NCBI GenBank assembly: GCA_902729315.2
Contig: LR746274.1
Span: forward strand, 4,181,037 to 4,245,036
Direction: 5' to 3'
DNA: 64,000 nucleotides
DNA from: Spirodela intermedia
Taxonomy: Eukaryota; Streptophyta; Magnoliopsida; Alismatales; Araceae
Positions within the stretch are counted from its first letter, which is position 1; every line of letters begins with the position of its first letter. The notes below the pieces were generated by a model, which ran no database searches, had not been told where the DNA came from, and saw only the letters and a list, made by a program, of their open reading frames with translations. Position numbers and translations under genes: made by a program. This document shows positions 13,430 to 25,900 of this stretch, one piece after another.

Positions 13430-14560
13430 TTAAATGTTGTTTCCATTGAAAAATTTGTATGTGTTAATGTAATATTTAAATGAACACGAGTGAAAATAGC
13501 AATCTAAATACAGAAATCACAATTATCGAGCCAACACATAAATACTAGTATTCTATACATAAATAAATTCGTCTTTAGGAGCCACTACCTATGCGTCAAA
13601 ATTATCAATGCATTATGACAAGAATGCCGACGACTTCTTAGTTCTTCAGCCGGCTGCGACCTTTGGCTCCATACTTTTGGTGTGCATAGTTACTGCATGT
13701 CAAATGTTTAGGGCATGGAACAGAATGGTTCGTAGATCTGAACCCTTTTGTGACAGATTTTGGGAAGAGGTCGGTCTCTCATAATTAGACAAGTTAGCTC
13801 CAATTCTCTGTCTTTTGGAAGAAGGGAGCTGTGGAGGTGACGGTTTCTGAGGCCAACAAAGCCTATGAATGGTTGGTATCAAATTACCGCTGGAAAGGAT
13901 GGCTGAACAATCAACGATGAACTAATTTGATAGATAAATACCAGTCAACTATATGCAGGGAAGCGGCAGTGCATGCTTGTTCCTTGCCGACTGTGAGGCT
14001 GTCCACTAGTTAACGGGAGAAAAGTAATGCCTGGTCATAAAACTTGATTTTGGCAAGGCTCTTGATACATAAAGATTAGAGCATTTTTTCTACACGGTTC
14101 TAGTCGTCATGGGATTGGCCAAGAAACTACGACCCATTTCCATCACAGTGAACAACGAACCATTTGGCCACTTCATGCACTTCATGGTCTATATGTTCAT
14201 CTTTCTGCTGGTACTTTGCGTCCTTATATGGAGGACAGTAGACAGAGGTGTCATCTAGGGATCTAAGATTCTACACGTGCAATTTGTGGCTGAGACAGAG
14301 AGCGTAATGGCTGAGAATTTTCTATAAATTATCGGACTGCTTAAAAAGCTAAATCGGATAATTGTATATAATTGATTCCCATCCTTCACAATATCAGTGA
14401 GGAGCTCTAGCTGAAGTTTAATTCTATGAAAAGAAGCACGTAGTGGTGCTATTCCATTAAAAATAAAATAAAAAAATTCAAATCAAATTGGTAAAAAAGA
14501 ATTGATTAAGAGTGGAAGAATGTTCTGCAGAATATGGATTCTGCTGATAAGACCTAAAAT
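13430..14560. other. intergenic stretch with moderate GC, no established gene
   Basis: Base composition rises between about 13610 and 14280 compared with the flanks. I could not assemble exons here. One small open frame at 14109-14258 is listed separately. Confidence 0.35.
14109..14258 (+). CDS. candidate small membrane protein, 49 aa, unrecognised
   Basis: The frame starts ATGGGATTG and stops at TAG 14256-14258. The product is 49 residues: a basic N terminus (MGLAKKLRP), then one hydrophobic stretch of roughly 20 residues (residues ~25-42, including MFIFLLVLCVLIW), then a short polar end (RTVDRGVI). Third codon positions are richer in G/C than the AT-rich surroundings, which hints at coding use. 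I recognise no family, and a chance frame of this length is entirely possible. No intron is needed. A TATA-like ATACATAAA lies about 45 bp upstream. Confidence 0.25.
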   Translation: MGLAKKLRPISITVNNEPFGHFMHFMVYMFIFLLVLCVLIWRTVDRGVI

Positions 14561-14859
14561 GGCTACCCTTCTCCTTCAAATTTTGAGATCCTTGTAATTG
14601 GCGAGAGAGTGTTAGGACATGTATGAAGGTGTAATGATAAACCTGTTCCCAAGAAGCTCTCCTACCAGTTCAACTTCTATGATGATATTTCCCCACTCAA
14701 TGCCGAAGTGAGGAATTGCATTGCAGTAGTTCCAAACTCATATGGTAACATGTTTTATCATTTTCCTAGTTTCTAAGCCTTTTTTCTTCCTTTGAGTTTA
14801 TGACAAAGAGTTTAGGACGAATCTTATTTTCAATTACCTTCTTCTTTAAAGTAGTGGCA

Positions 14860-16193
14860 CATATCATTTTCCCTTCAATTTTGATTGGAAACTATTTTCC
14901 TTGCAATCTTTAATTTTTTGACATCTTCTTTTTTGACCCTGACCTTTAACAACTAAGCTCTCACCATATTTGGGATATTTATGTCTAAAATAATTTGGTA
15001 ATAATATAGATTTAACCTTCTCCGTCCCTATAGTGTCCTTAGAATATAGAACAGTAATTACCAAATGGTCATAGGACTGAGGTAAGCATGAGAGAAGAAT
15101 AGGTTAATCTTCTTGCCCCTCTTTAATTTTCAAACCACAAAGCTATGCAATCAACTTGCCAAAAACATTCATATGTTCTAACATATTTACTCCATGAATA
15201 CATTAATTATATATTCTCTTCTTCAAATATTTCTTATTTTTAAGGCTCTTTGACGTTTACTACATCTCTAATTGGTTCTATAAATCAATAATAATATCTA
15301 TACTAGTAATGTTATACTTCACATCATCAGGAAAATACAACTATATTTTATTAAATCTTTTCAAATTCAACTCATACCATTTTCCATTACTTTATTTTTT
15401 TATTTTTTTCCTACCCTAAAAAGCTTTGTAAAAACCTTATTGTATAGGGGATTGCCTTTACTCTATTTCGCCATAGGGCAAAATCAATCTTTGCATCAAA
15501 CTTTACAACTTCAAACATTTCCATTGACATCTTTAGAAAACCAGGGCAAAGATGAGAAACACTAGTTTGGGTCTTATACCAAATGTTGCGAAAAATAACT
15601 TTGAGAAAAAAGAGTTGACACAAAATCTGAGATACCATAAGTTAGATCTTAGATACAGATATTGCTATGCAAGTAACAAAAGCAGATCACAAAGTTAACG
15701 AATGACAAGGCAGGAGAAAAATGTCAGATGTATTTTTCTAATAAGAATAAGTATTTCCAAAGATTTAATGACCCATAATATTGCAGATCTCAAACTGATG
15801 GAATAATTGAATAATCACGTCATAATAAAAGTTAGTAGGTTACATATTGTTTGGTGGTTCAGAGAAAAAACCTCCTATGTTCACACCAAGAACAATAATA
15901 AGTTTGAAATACTTGGAGCATGAAGGTCTTCTCTTTTTGAAGTCAATAGGAACACCAATTAGATAGAGGTGTAAGGTTTACGTCTTTCCCTCTTTTCCAA
16001 GCTGAAACTCCACCTAAAATAGTCGCTTCCTTTCTCCACAAAGAAGATGGAGCTCTTTCAAGTGCCAGATGGCTTCCAACCCTATTTTTCTGCAGCACCT
16101 TGATGCCCTAAAAGGAGGGGAAAAGACCATTTCTTTTTTTCTCCTTTCGGGCCATTTTTATTGGCACACTAGTTTTGGCAATCAATAATAACA
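14860..16193 (-). mobile_element. Ty1/copia remnant: 5' LTR, primer-binding site and gag
   Basis: On the minus strand a ~554-bp LTR-like segment (16193 to 15640, starting TGTTATTATTG) is followed by TGGTATCTCAGA (15637-15626), a copia-type initiator-Met primer-binding site with changes at its 3' end. Then come gag pieces. KFDAKIDFALWRNRVKA (near 15510-15450) is the N-terminal gag block. TVLYSKDTIGTEKVKSILL (near 15060-15000) is the later gag block normally followed by GRG/QG-rich sequence. Pol and the 3' LTR are missing. The LTR right edge is inferred from termini alone. Confidence 0.7.
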
Positions 16194-16329
16194 CATTCTA
16201 AGAGTAGAGGGGAAGAAACTAGTGATGGCGGATGTGTATATCACAACTCAGTGATATTTTGACTTATGCTTGAAAAAGAATAATTATAAATTTATGACGA
16301 CTGTTGTTGCTGTTCAGATGATGATTCAA

Positions 16330-17050
16330 TGGCTGCATTTCATGATCATAGTTTTAATTCCAGATTAGCAATTAATTTTTTTCTTGAAATCACTACTTTG
16401 TTTAGAACAATGGAGAGTACAAGTAATGATTAAAAATAATACTCTTGAAGAGTAATGATTTGGACACCAATTTTTATGTGGATATTTAAAATAAAATATA
16501 TGGAAAGCATAAATATTAGATTAGATGTCAATACTTTTAAAGTATTGTCTGATTTTTTCTAATGATGAATTAATTAATTGAATCCAAAGTATATAGATAA
16601 CTTTCTAAGAAAATTATTAATATCTTTAAATATTAACTTAAAAGTTTTTTGGAAATATCATATGCCACATAAATAATCTTTTTGAATACTAACATGAAGA
16701 TTCAGCGTGTCTATTTCATATTAATATTCCACTTGAGGTGATTTGGAGTTAAATTGGCTTTGAAATCATTACTTTATTATAATATATATCATCAAATATG
16801 CTTTAATGCTAACAAATTATTTGTAGGTACTTTGAACAGAAATTTTTGGATATATATGTTAAATATTAACTATATTATAATTACTTCATAAGCATATAAC
16901 AAAGCCAAACCCATGAAGGATCTATCATATTGCTTTTTGACCAGTTAAATTTGTAACTAATTTCTGAATCTTAATGATAAATTACAATAAAAAGATAGGA
17001 GAAGGGCTTGACTTGAATTTTTCTAAAGATTCAAGCCTTATCTAATGGCT
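16330..17050 (+). repeat. unclassified AT-rich dispersed repeat, copy B
   Basis: Aligns in order with copies A and C: a TTCTTGAAATCA-like block near 16380, an AGTAATGATTTGG block near 16450 followed by TTTAAAATAAAAT, and a terminal CTAATGGCTAATTA block near 17045 shared with copy C. Boundaries are approximate. Confidence 0.45.
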
Positions 17051-17059
17051 AATTACCTT

Positions 17060-17880
17060 TTCGAATGATCATACTCAACTACTCTTTGATCTTGAATTAT
17101 ATTCCAACAATTTTATCAGAGAATTAAATACAACAAACTGAAATTTGAAGATTGCCTCAATAATGAGAAAAACGAGTTGGGAGTGAATCTTGATGTCAAA
17201 AAAGAATTCTGCTTAACCTTAATTCAGATCAACATCTTCTACAATTAGATAGCTTACAAATATGAAAAGGAAGAAAGAAATCAAACACAATCTAATTATT
17301 TCTTCATCAAATTATAGAAAAAGCTTGGTCTCATTCTTTATTTTTTACATGATAAATTTATGATATAGTTTAACTTAATCACACACAAGAGCTGAGCCTT
17401 ATAATCAGCTTTGGCCCATGTAGAGCCATGAATCAAGAAGAATACTTTGGTTTGAAATTCTAAGAGAGATGGACACTATACTCAACAATAGTCACTAGAT
17501 GGTGTTTAAACAGAACCTAGGAATAAAGTGTTCTTGGAGAGTGAATATAATCATGATACTAAACTGTTAGAAAATTCTTGATGTGATTAAGATTTAGATC
17601 TAGGAAGTCTAGGAGACTTGAATATCAAAATAAAAGATCAAGAAATATTAGAATTGTGGACCAGAGTTAAAATTAGAATAAGATCAATTCAACCACCTTT
17701 TCATTATCTTAGTGCTATCTTAAAACCAACAAAAAATACCTATAATTGTGTTTCTGCTGGTGCATTAATTTATAATACTTTGATGATGATAGAAACGCAT
17801 AAGATCAATAAATAGAGAGAATATAAGCATGGGACTAAAATTCCAAATTTTAGTTGATTTCTCTAATTAAAATAATTAAT
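17060..17880. other. AT-rich sequence between repeat copies, no gene
   Basis: No gene motif is visible. A short block near 17555 (CATGATACTAAACTGTTAGAA) resembles 11606-11626, so the repeat family may extend beyond the cores listed. Confidence 0.3.
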
Positions 17881-17889
17881 TTTTTTTAT

Positions 17890-18510
17890 TATAGTATAAA
17901 GTACTAAAAATTTATAAAAATAACCAATGATGGAAAGTAATGATTAGCACATCAAAATCAATGAAAATTGTTCAAGTAAAATATTGGTGTTGAAGCGTAC
18001 ACAATATACCAGATGTGCATGATGTTAAATCATTAACTTAAATTAATCTTATTATCAGATCAATTGATTGAATCATATTTACACAACTATTCAAGATTTG
18101 TACAATATTAATGAATATTAATTAAAAATATATTTTGAATTATTATAAGTCATCAAAGTAATGATTGTTAATATTGAGGTCATGATTTAGTTTGTCCAAT
18201 TGATATTCATGATTTTTTTGAGGTAACTTAGATTATTTTTAAATGAAAAATTATTATTTTTCTTTCAAGATATATTCTTGGTTCTATTTTAACAATAAAA
18301 AATTCTTATTGGACTCATTAGAATGTTAGTGTTTTACGGCTATATTGTATTAGTTTTTCTTAGAGGATACCTGAAGTTTTAAAGGTCATATTGTATTGAG
18401 TTTCAACTATTCGAAATTCTGACGAATTTTGCTTTTTTAATGTTCAGAAATGAAAATAAGAGATTTTTTCGAATGAAATTTCTTTATAATTTGAGCCTCT
18501 CCCTTATGGC
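17890..18510 (+). repeat. unclassified AT-rich dispersed repeat, copy C
   Basis: Carries TATAAAGTACTAAAAA at its start, GGAAAGTAATGATTAG near 17934, CTTTCAAGATATATTC near 18265 followed by TTCTATTTTAA, and TATGGCTAATTAG near the end. All are in the same order and orientation as copies A and B. Confidence 0.45.
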
Positions 18511-18926
18511 TAATTAGTTATGAATAATCACTTCTGACATTTCTATCATTCTTTTCCCGTCCATCCATATCTCACAATCACTTATTTCTACCGTCTGATT
18601 GGCGTGTTGACTATTATTTGGAAGATACAGCCGTTGACCCTCGGGGAGGGAGCTAGAGAGCCACTTGAGGTACGGCGCCTGCATGGGTTTGCATGGTGGC
18701 TCTCGAGGGGTTATGAAGAAGACGAGGAGAAAGAAGAAACGTTTCAAGCCGCTTAGACTCCGAGGTTAAAAGGAGACCGAATACAACCGCGGGGTATTCT
18801 TCTGGCGTCTTGGATTTTATTTCTACAGGTTTCACCAGCTGATCGGATCCCCTCCCCGCGCCCGTAGTCAACGTCTCCGGCAAGCAGAGTCGGCGAACAG
18901 GCGGCGCCACCGGAAGTGTTGGCCTT

Positions 18927-19337
18927 TCAGAGGAGGAAGAAGAAGCCGGTGGCCATGGCGATGCCGGCGGCGGCGGGATATGTGACCTTGGTGGTGAAGG
19001 CTCCGCTGCCGTCGGCGGCTCCCTCCGGCACGGCAGCGGTGGAGGGCGAGGTGGCGGCGGCGACTGAGGGGGACGTTGCGGTGGCGAAAGAGGTGGGAGC
19101 TGCCGCCACCGGTGAGACTGCGGCGACGGGAGCTTTCACCGAGGAAGTGGGGGAAGAGGCGCCGGGGGCGGTGGCGGTGGCGGAGACAGCGGGGGAGGCT
19201 GCCGGAATATGCTTTCTGGAGGTGGGTGCAGCTGCGAATGAGGTGGTGGGGGCGGCGGCGGGGGGCTGGGCGGCGGCGACGGCGGAGCCGGCGACGGCGA
19301 GGAAGACGATGGCGAGGGAGGAGATGTGAAGGGCCAT
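18927..19337 (-). CDS. classical arabinogalactan protein, GPI-anchored
   Basis: The 136-residue intronless product has the full classical AGP layout. A hydrophobic signal peptide (residues 1-23, ending AVAAA) is followed by glutamine 24, the usual mature N terminus. A low-complexity domain rich in Ala, Pro, Ser and Thr (about 24-108) carries scattered AP, SP and TP dipeptides for hydroxyproline O-glycosylation. A small-residue region (AADGSGA) comes next, then a hydrophobic tail ending GFFFLL, typical of a GPI-anchor signal. The protein should sit on the outer face of the plasma membrane or in the wall. The start at 19337 is chosen because it opens the signal peptide; a frame extending upstream lacks one and overlaps the promoter. 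Long open frames on the opposite strand are by-products of GC-rich Ala/Pro codons. Which AGP family member it is cannot be told from sequence alone. Confidence 0.88.
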   Translation of the reverse strand: MALHISSLAIVFLAVAGSAVAAAQPPAAAPTTSFAAAPTSRKHIPAASPAVSATATAPGASSPTSSVKAPVAAVSPVAAAPTSFATATSPSVAAATSPSTAAVPEGAADGSGAFTTKVTYPAAAGIAMATGFFFLL

Positions 19338-19466
19338 CTTGGGGCTGGGGAGGGGCTCGCTCTGCAGCACTCCCTGAAAGGGATCGGAGATGATGCAACT
19401 CAAGGAAGTGCTGCAGAGGAGATATGGGGGATGAAGCTGGTGGGGAAGAGGTTCTCTCGGCGGGGG

Positions 19467-19474
19467 TTTATATA
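19467..19474 (-). promoter_or_regulatory. TATA box of the AGP gene
   Basis: Minus-strand TATATAAA lies 130 bp upstream of the AGP start codon in GC-rich surroundings. This would give a 5' leader of about 100 nt. Confidence 0.7.
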
Positions 19475-19589
19475 GGAGGGCAGACCCTGATGGGTCAATG
19501 GGGCGGGGAGGCGCACCGAGTGAGCTGCGTCCCGTTGACGGTGAGAGAGGACGTCCTGGGATGTCGCACAGCAACGGCTACGAATTCCG

Positions 19590-19690
19590 GCTCTCTCTCT
19601 CTCTCTTCCCCTTAACCGCGGGTAAAAACTGAGGACAGCAGGCAAGGAAGGGATGGCCGGTTGGAGAAAGAGAGAGAGAGAGAGAGAGGT
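19590..19690. repeat. CT/GA microsatellites upstream of the AGP gene
   Basis: A CT run near 19592-19608 and a GA run near 19669-19688 lie 120-220 bp upstream of the TATA box. GAGA-type tracts are common in plant promoters, but these may equally be neutral microsatellites. Confidence 0.7.
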
Positions 19691-19699
19691 TGACTCACA

Positions 19700-22261
19700 T
19701 TGCAAGAAAACTCCTGAAGAGATCCCATTTAAGGAAACTTTCGCATTCGTTCAAAGTCGGAAATACCTCACATATTTCCCAAGAAACATAGGTCGAGGAA
19801 ACAATTCCTCTTCAGAACGCAGAGAGTAATTCCATGAGAATAATTTCCACTTACGAAGATAAATAAATAACTTTATTTGGAATCCAGACACATAAATTGT
19901 GGGAGAATACCAACCAAAATGGAGTTCATATCCACTGTGAAGTTAATAAAAAACTACAAAAAAATACCTTAAAAGGCATGGTCGAATGAGATGGCATGAA
20001 AAGACTTGCTTGAAATTACTGAAAAGAGGCTTTTTGCTGACAAATATTTATAGGAGTTGACTTACTGAATTCATTTTTTAAGGTGCCCAATTTGCTTAAT
20101 AATTTTTACCTGGCAATTTAATGGGGTTTAGAGGATCTGAGGAGAGATCATTGGGCTGAGTCTTTTTTTCCATCTCTTCACCTAATCGCCTACCTACATC
20201 TTAGATCCCTCATAATCTTTTCAAAGAGAAATAGAAATAAAGGCCAGAAAAATAAATAAATTTCCAAGAACATATTTTTTTGAATCAATGAAATTATTAC
20301 TTAATATTTCATGGTGAAGACAATAAATAAAATAAATATTCTTTTTTCAAAGACAATTGTGATTGATTGCAAAATAAGGGTTGGCAATGAGGGAAGAACA
20401 CAGATGAGATGCTCCTAATCTCTTGAGATAACGTTGGATTACTTATTCTGTGCCCAATAATTCCTAGGTTTCCTTTGCCTTGAAACACGGTTTTTCATTG
20501 AAAAATGTTTATGAGAAGTTCATAAAATCAAGTAAAATCAACCAACTAAAAAAAGATGATGATTCATGAAATAAAATCAAGAACGCTAGGCACATATTCT
20601 CAGGCGATCATTCTCAGTATGAGTGAGTAGTAATATATTCATCATTTTTAGTACGAGTATGCAATCGAAACAAGTAGCAGCACTCTTAAACCTCACATGT
20701 TATGAGCTTCTTGTTTTGACTCAACTCTCACCAATGAATGCACTTGTTCTAATAAAGTCAAGACCACTCACGACAGAGTGATATAGAAGGACAGAGGAAA
20801 AGTCATAATTACCGCATTTGGATCCTCAATTCAGGGGTCAAATACCCAAAATAGCTAAATCTGGAGCAACCTGATTGAGCCAGTAGGTCTCCTGGATCTG
20901 ACTTTTGCTCCATCATAGTAAGAAGAAAAAATCAATAACATTACATAACAAAAAATCAATATATAATGTACATGTGGGCACCGAAATTCGTGCATGGGAG
21001 GCCCCTCACAGACCAGGAAATCATGGATTGATCTTGTGAGTGATCCGTGCTGCCATGTGAGAAATACCCAACTCATTCTCTGAACTTCACCGTGATATTC
21101 TTAGCCATGGATGACCAATGAATCTGAAAGAGGCCGAGTTAGTAGCTGTAGATTCATGCTCTTGCCAAAAGGAACGGATAGAAGTTGACTTCTTTATAGG
21201 AGAGCATGTGGATTGTGATGTCAGCAACACCCGTGGGTCATTGACTCGCTTAGAAGCAACAGGTTAATCAAATGGCCTCTGTACTCTGCAATTTTACCCA
21301 AAAATAGAATTGGCAAAGAAGGAAATAAAAATAAAAATCTCCATTAATATCTGACCAGCATTGCAGACGAAATCCTACGCATTTTTATTATCTTTTTGCC
21401 AAAATGGCAGCATAAAAAAGTGAGGAAGTCATCACTGTGAAGAAGGTTTCCTGGCTGACATGTGCTGAGACCTTTACCATAAAAAGCCATGGGGCAAGGA
21501 CATATTGAATGGAAACATAAATAGAAAATAACAAGCAATGGCGAAGAACAGAATATATTTACATCAAACCGATTAAAATCATAATCAGTGAGAAAAGCTA
21601 TCAAAGGCAAGAGATGTATCAGTGAAACACAAAAATTATTTTTTAGGCGTATAAAATTCAACAATTACATGACTAGTCATACCGTGGAAAATTTCCAGCT
21701 CTTGCAGAGGTCTTCAGGGAGCCAAGAAAGGGTCGTCGAATTAGTCCTAATGATACAAAGACAACATAACATCAAATTAAAGAAAAAGGTAGATAGAGTG
21801 CCTGTATTATTAAAAAGTGTTTGGCATAATCAAGAAAGCAGATCTTCAGGAAAATTCCATGAAAGAAAGAGAAAGGTAGATGTTCATGTCTGTTTTCTAC
21901 TATTTGTAATGTCACATGGTATCAGTTGATAACATAATACTACGGATAAAGAAGTCGAAAATAAAAGTCAAACAATGAACCTGCCTTCTCATAATACAGT
22001 TGACATAATGTCCTGGTGACCATAATTGCTCATGGCTAGTGATTCTATCAGAGTATGCCAACCTCGGCCACAAACTAGTCCATGGTGAAAGGCACGCACA
22101 AGATCTCTGCTAGCATGAGAACTGAAAATGAGAGTCATGAGTCCATGATATCCAACATCTTAGCCTCATATTTCTCCCTCTAGGCCTGGGTCGGTCTAAG
22201 ATATTCGTCAGTCTGATTTGGAGCCATAGATAATATTACGACCATAGAAGTATATCTATAG

Positions 22262-22294
<33 letters not shown>

Positions 22295-22969
22295 TATTTA
22301 TATATATATGCTCACCTCTCTGACAACTCATATCAGGTCATATTCATCATCGAATGAATCATCCAAGATACATTGAGGATATGTTGGTTCACACAAGTGG
22401 ACCCCAATTCCCTCATAAAAGAGATCTTCATTGCACTAGGACGACTAAATAGTTCCTGTGTTGGCTTTCAATACTTCCAACTAAATGTAAGTTCCATTCT
22501 TCCTGTGATTTATTGCACAGCAGAGCTTTGCAGACGTTAGTTCTGCAATCAAGCCCTTCCATTAAATCAATGTCCTCCTTATACCGTCATGTTCATGATA
22601 AATCACAAATACTTGACCTGATGTCACATATTGACTACGATGAACAAAATTCTTCATGGCTTGCCCATAGAGCATGGGAAAACAGGATATGCACCAAGGG
22701 GGTATTGTTGTGAACTCATTTCTAATAGGGTTTTTTCTCCCATCATGGGGCTGTCATGTATCTTTGGAAACTGCCCCTAAAGACTTTCGGTTTAAAGCTA
22801 AATTACTTTTTCCTGAAGAAATCATACCCTAATGTCCAAAAGTTATACATGGGTCTATAGAACATGGAAAGCCCTCGTGTTGATAATGGCTCCATGTTAG
22901 GTGACAACAGCCTCCGTTGAGTTTTATTCCTATCCAATTAAAGGGGATAATATGAGCAATATATTCCCT
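19700..22969. other. intergenic or 3' flank between AGP promoter and ALB4-like gene
   Basis: No exon chain was recognised. A TA-rich microsatellite lies at about 22255-22312. On the minus strand, 22130-21995 reads as an open 40-residue stretch after a TTTTCAG acceptor-like site, but I recognise no family and it is not required by the ALB4-like frame. The region may contain 3' untranslated sequence of the insertase gene. Confidence 0.35.
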
Positions 22970-25900
22970 TCAGTGCTGTCGGAATTTCTGTTTAGGATAA
23001 TGAAAATCTACCATCACACGGACATCTGAAGGACGTGACCCAGAAATTTTTACCTGCTCTTTATTGTCCATTTGAACAGAATTTGTGTTTGGTTCCTTGC
23101 TTTCTAAGAAATGCGCCTTAGCTGCCTCTTCAGCTCTCCTTCGCTCTTCCTGCTCCTGCTTCCTTCTGGCTTCTTGCTCCTTTAACTTTTTAAATCTGAA
23201 TAAAAATAAAACAAAATAAGTACTAAGGTTTGTATGTAGAAATTTAAAAACTTAGAGATGATCCCCTTAGGATTTTACCTTTCACCTGGGCGTGGCCCTG
23301 TAGGTTCTGGTTTTAGATCGAAAGTGGAGTTGAACTTGTTGGAATCAATAAGCCGTTTAGGTTTTTGGACGCTTTGTGGCTGCTCCCTAACAATTTTATC
23401 ACTAAATCCTTTGACAGGGTTTTTTGCACCACCAAGCTTTTGAAGCCATATTTGTTGTCCAATGCTCAAGATATTATTCGTAAACCTACACAAAGACCAT
23501 GTTCAGATCTTTCCGAATAAAAACCACCAGCTTCTATTACAGATATCAATGAACTTCAGAAAAAAAGATGCTAAGAAAGGAACTTGCTTGTTTTCTCCAA
23601 AAAAAACTATCACCAAAGGTGTTGACGACATGTTAAACAGGGTAAATTGCTTTGAGTATTTACGTTAGCAGGCTATGCCTGTTCACCCGAAAAACTGTTT
23701 ATATGGCAGTTGATAGACATAGAGACGACCCTGAGACGATAAAACCAGTCTTATCAATATGCTATTGAGAAAATCATCATAAATCCAACCCAACAGACTC
23801 TCTTATTTGGTTCCCAAGAGAAAGAAATCATTTCTAAGGGAGAAGGTAAATCAAGCGGATTAAGACAACAAGGAAAACAAATCATTTCCTTGCTGTCTAA
23901 TATGCCCATAAGCGGATGAGGTGAACTCTCAGTTCCAGCGAGCATATTAGCATCGTAAGTTCATCAAAGCACACACATAAATATTAGCCGCATATGATTA
24001 AAACAAATTGAAAACTTCATAAGAGAAGCACAAAGTCCAAAGGTATAGAAGGTAAGGCATATTTAATAGGCACAGCGTGGACTGCTAATGAATAAAATTA
24101 AATGTCTAAGGAAACAAGAAATTCTCAGAAGGAAAAAAATGTTACTCTGGATATTATGCAACACTGAGGAATTTTTTTCCCAGGCAATAAATGCTTCGAA
24201 AACATGCGAATAATGTTATACTAGCATAAGATATTTCATGAACTATATATCTCTGGACCTATAAAGTGATTTCATTCAGTGTTCTTCACTTCCATAAGAA
24301 AGTCTTTCTTTTGACTGAAGAGGACTGACTCACCAGTAAAGACTCAATCCCGATGGAACAGAAAGAGCAAAATAACCAATCATCAAAGGCAGAATTTTTG
24401 TTACAGCCTGAGCACTCGATTGATTTGGATCATTTGCCTGAAATTTACATTCACAGAAAATCAGCTGCCATTATCAAAAACAAAAAATACAGAGAAAATG
24501 CTCAACATTATGTGTTTAGCACCACATTATGAAAACAGTACGTTTTAGAAAGCGAAAGAGAATCGAGCGCCAAAAGTTCAAGCAAACTAATATTTGGCAG
24601 AAAACAAGGTTATCAATAAAAAATACATGACTATGATCAAAACATATTGTACCAACTTGGATGGAGATCATAAACTGCAGGAGAGGGATGGACGATCTTT
24701 GACGAGACCAAATGCAAGCACATTTGTTCACGAAATAGCAAGTTTTTGTGGGTTTCACTAAATTGTGTTCAATTTCTATCATACTTGTTGCTAGAATAAT
24801 ATCTATCATGAAATATGATTTTCCTTGTTTCCAACCGATCGGAGTCAAAAATATTTCACAAAGTTATTCAAGTAAAGAGGTCATGAATTTCTGAGGGGAT
24901 TTTTTCCAGTTTATCACCACTTTTGGACGTCAATTTAGCATTCTTTCAAGACATGGGATGAGATCAGTAGGAAATTATGACTTTGGAGAAATGCTATTTC
25001 TTGAATTTATATTAAGCTATTTAACCAGATCTCTAGATGCCAAAGGTAATAGATGCTGATCACACCTACATGCACTACAGTGAGAGAGCAGACTTGAGTT
25101 TCCGTAATAAGGATTTCATTCTTCAATCTTCAATGTCGTGGGTTCCTTAAACGCCAGCCCGTCTAGGGTTAGACGTCAGGAATATTGTATCAAGGGTTTT
25201 TCTGGGAACTCATTGATGATATCCTTATCTATATATGTATATATATAGATATATACATATATATACACATATATATTCCTCAAGTCTTATATTTTTTCCA
25301 TATGTAGCATTACCCGCTTAGAAGAAAGAATAATACTGAAGTGATAATATAAATGCTTAAAAAAAATAGGAGCGGGACAGGCTCCTGATGCAATTATCTG
25401 CACCTACATATTATTCTAAACAACGTTAAGCAATTAGTTGAAATATCTGGAGCACCGAGCATCTTTTAAATATCTGAAGCACTTAATATAGACTTAAAAA
25501 ATCAAATGATGGCATATTAGATTGCAAATACTAAGCACAACAAACCTGGGTTGGTTGCAAAATTTGTGCAGAAGCGTACTGTGAAAAAACAAGCAGCACT
25601 GGCAGTACTAGATATGCAATCGTGTCTGACCATCCTAAAGGTGGATGACCATCCTGCAACAGCATCAAGAGATGGAAGGAAGAGTTCATAAATGAAGCCA
25701 TTAACATATGAAAAGAATACTAAAAATATTTAATTAGGTCAGCTATGTGTAGGAGAGTAGTTAACAGTCACTCAGTTGATATGTTGAATATTTTTGAATT
25801 TCATGCGACCATTCAAAATGTTGGAGTAAGTTATTTAAAAATAAAATGCACATTTACCTAGGCTAATAGGTGGGAAACATACCGGAATTGAAAGGCCTAG

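Noticed and set aside
19076-19393. Arginine-rich open frame on the + strand
   Set aside because: It is the opposite-strand shadow of the AGP gene. The composition follows from GC-rich Ala/Pro codons, and there is no motif or promoter.
22255-22312. TA-rich stretch as a possible MITE
   Set aside because: It is a simple TA microsatellite. No terminal inverted repeats or target duplication lie outside the repeat itself.
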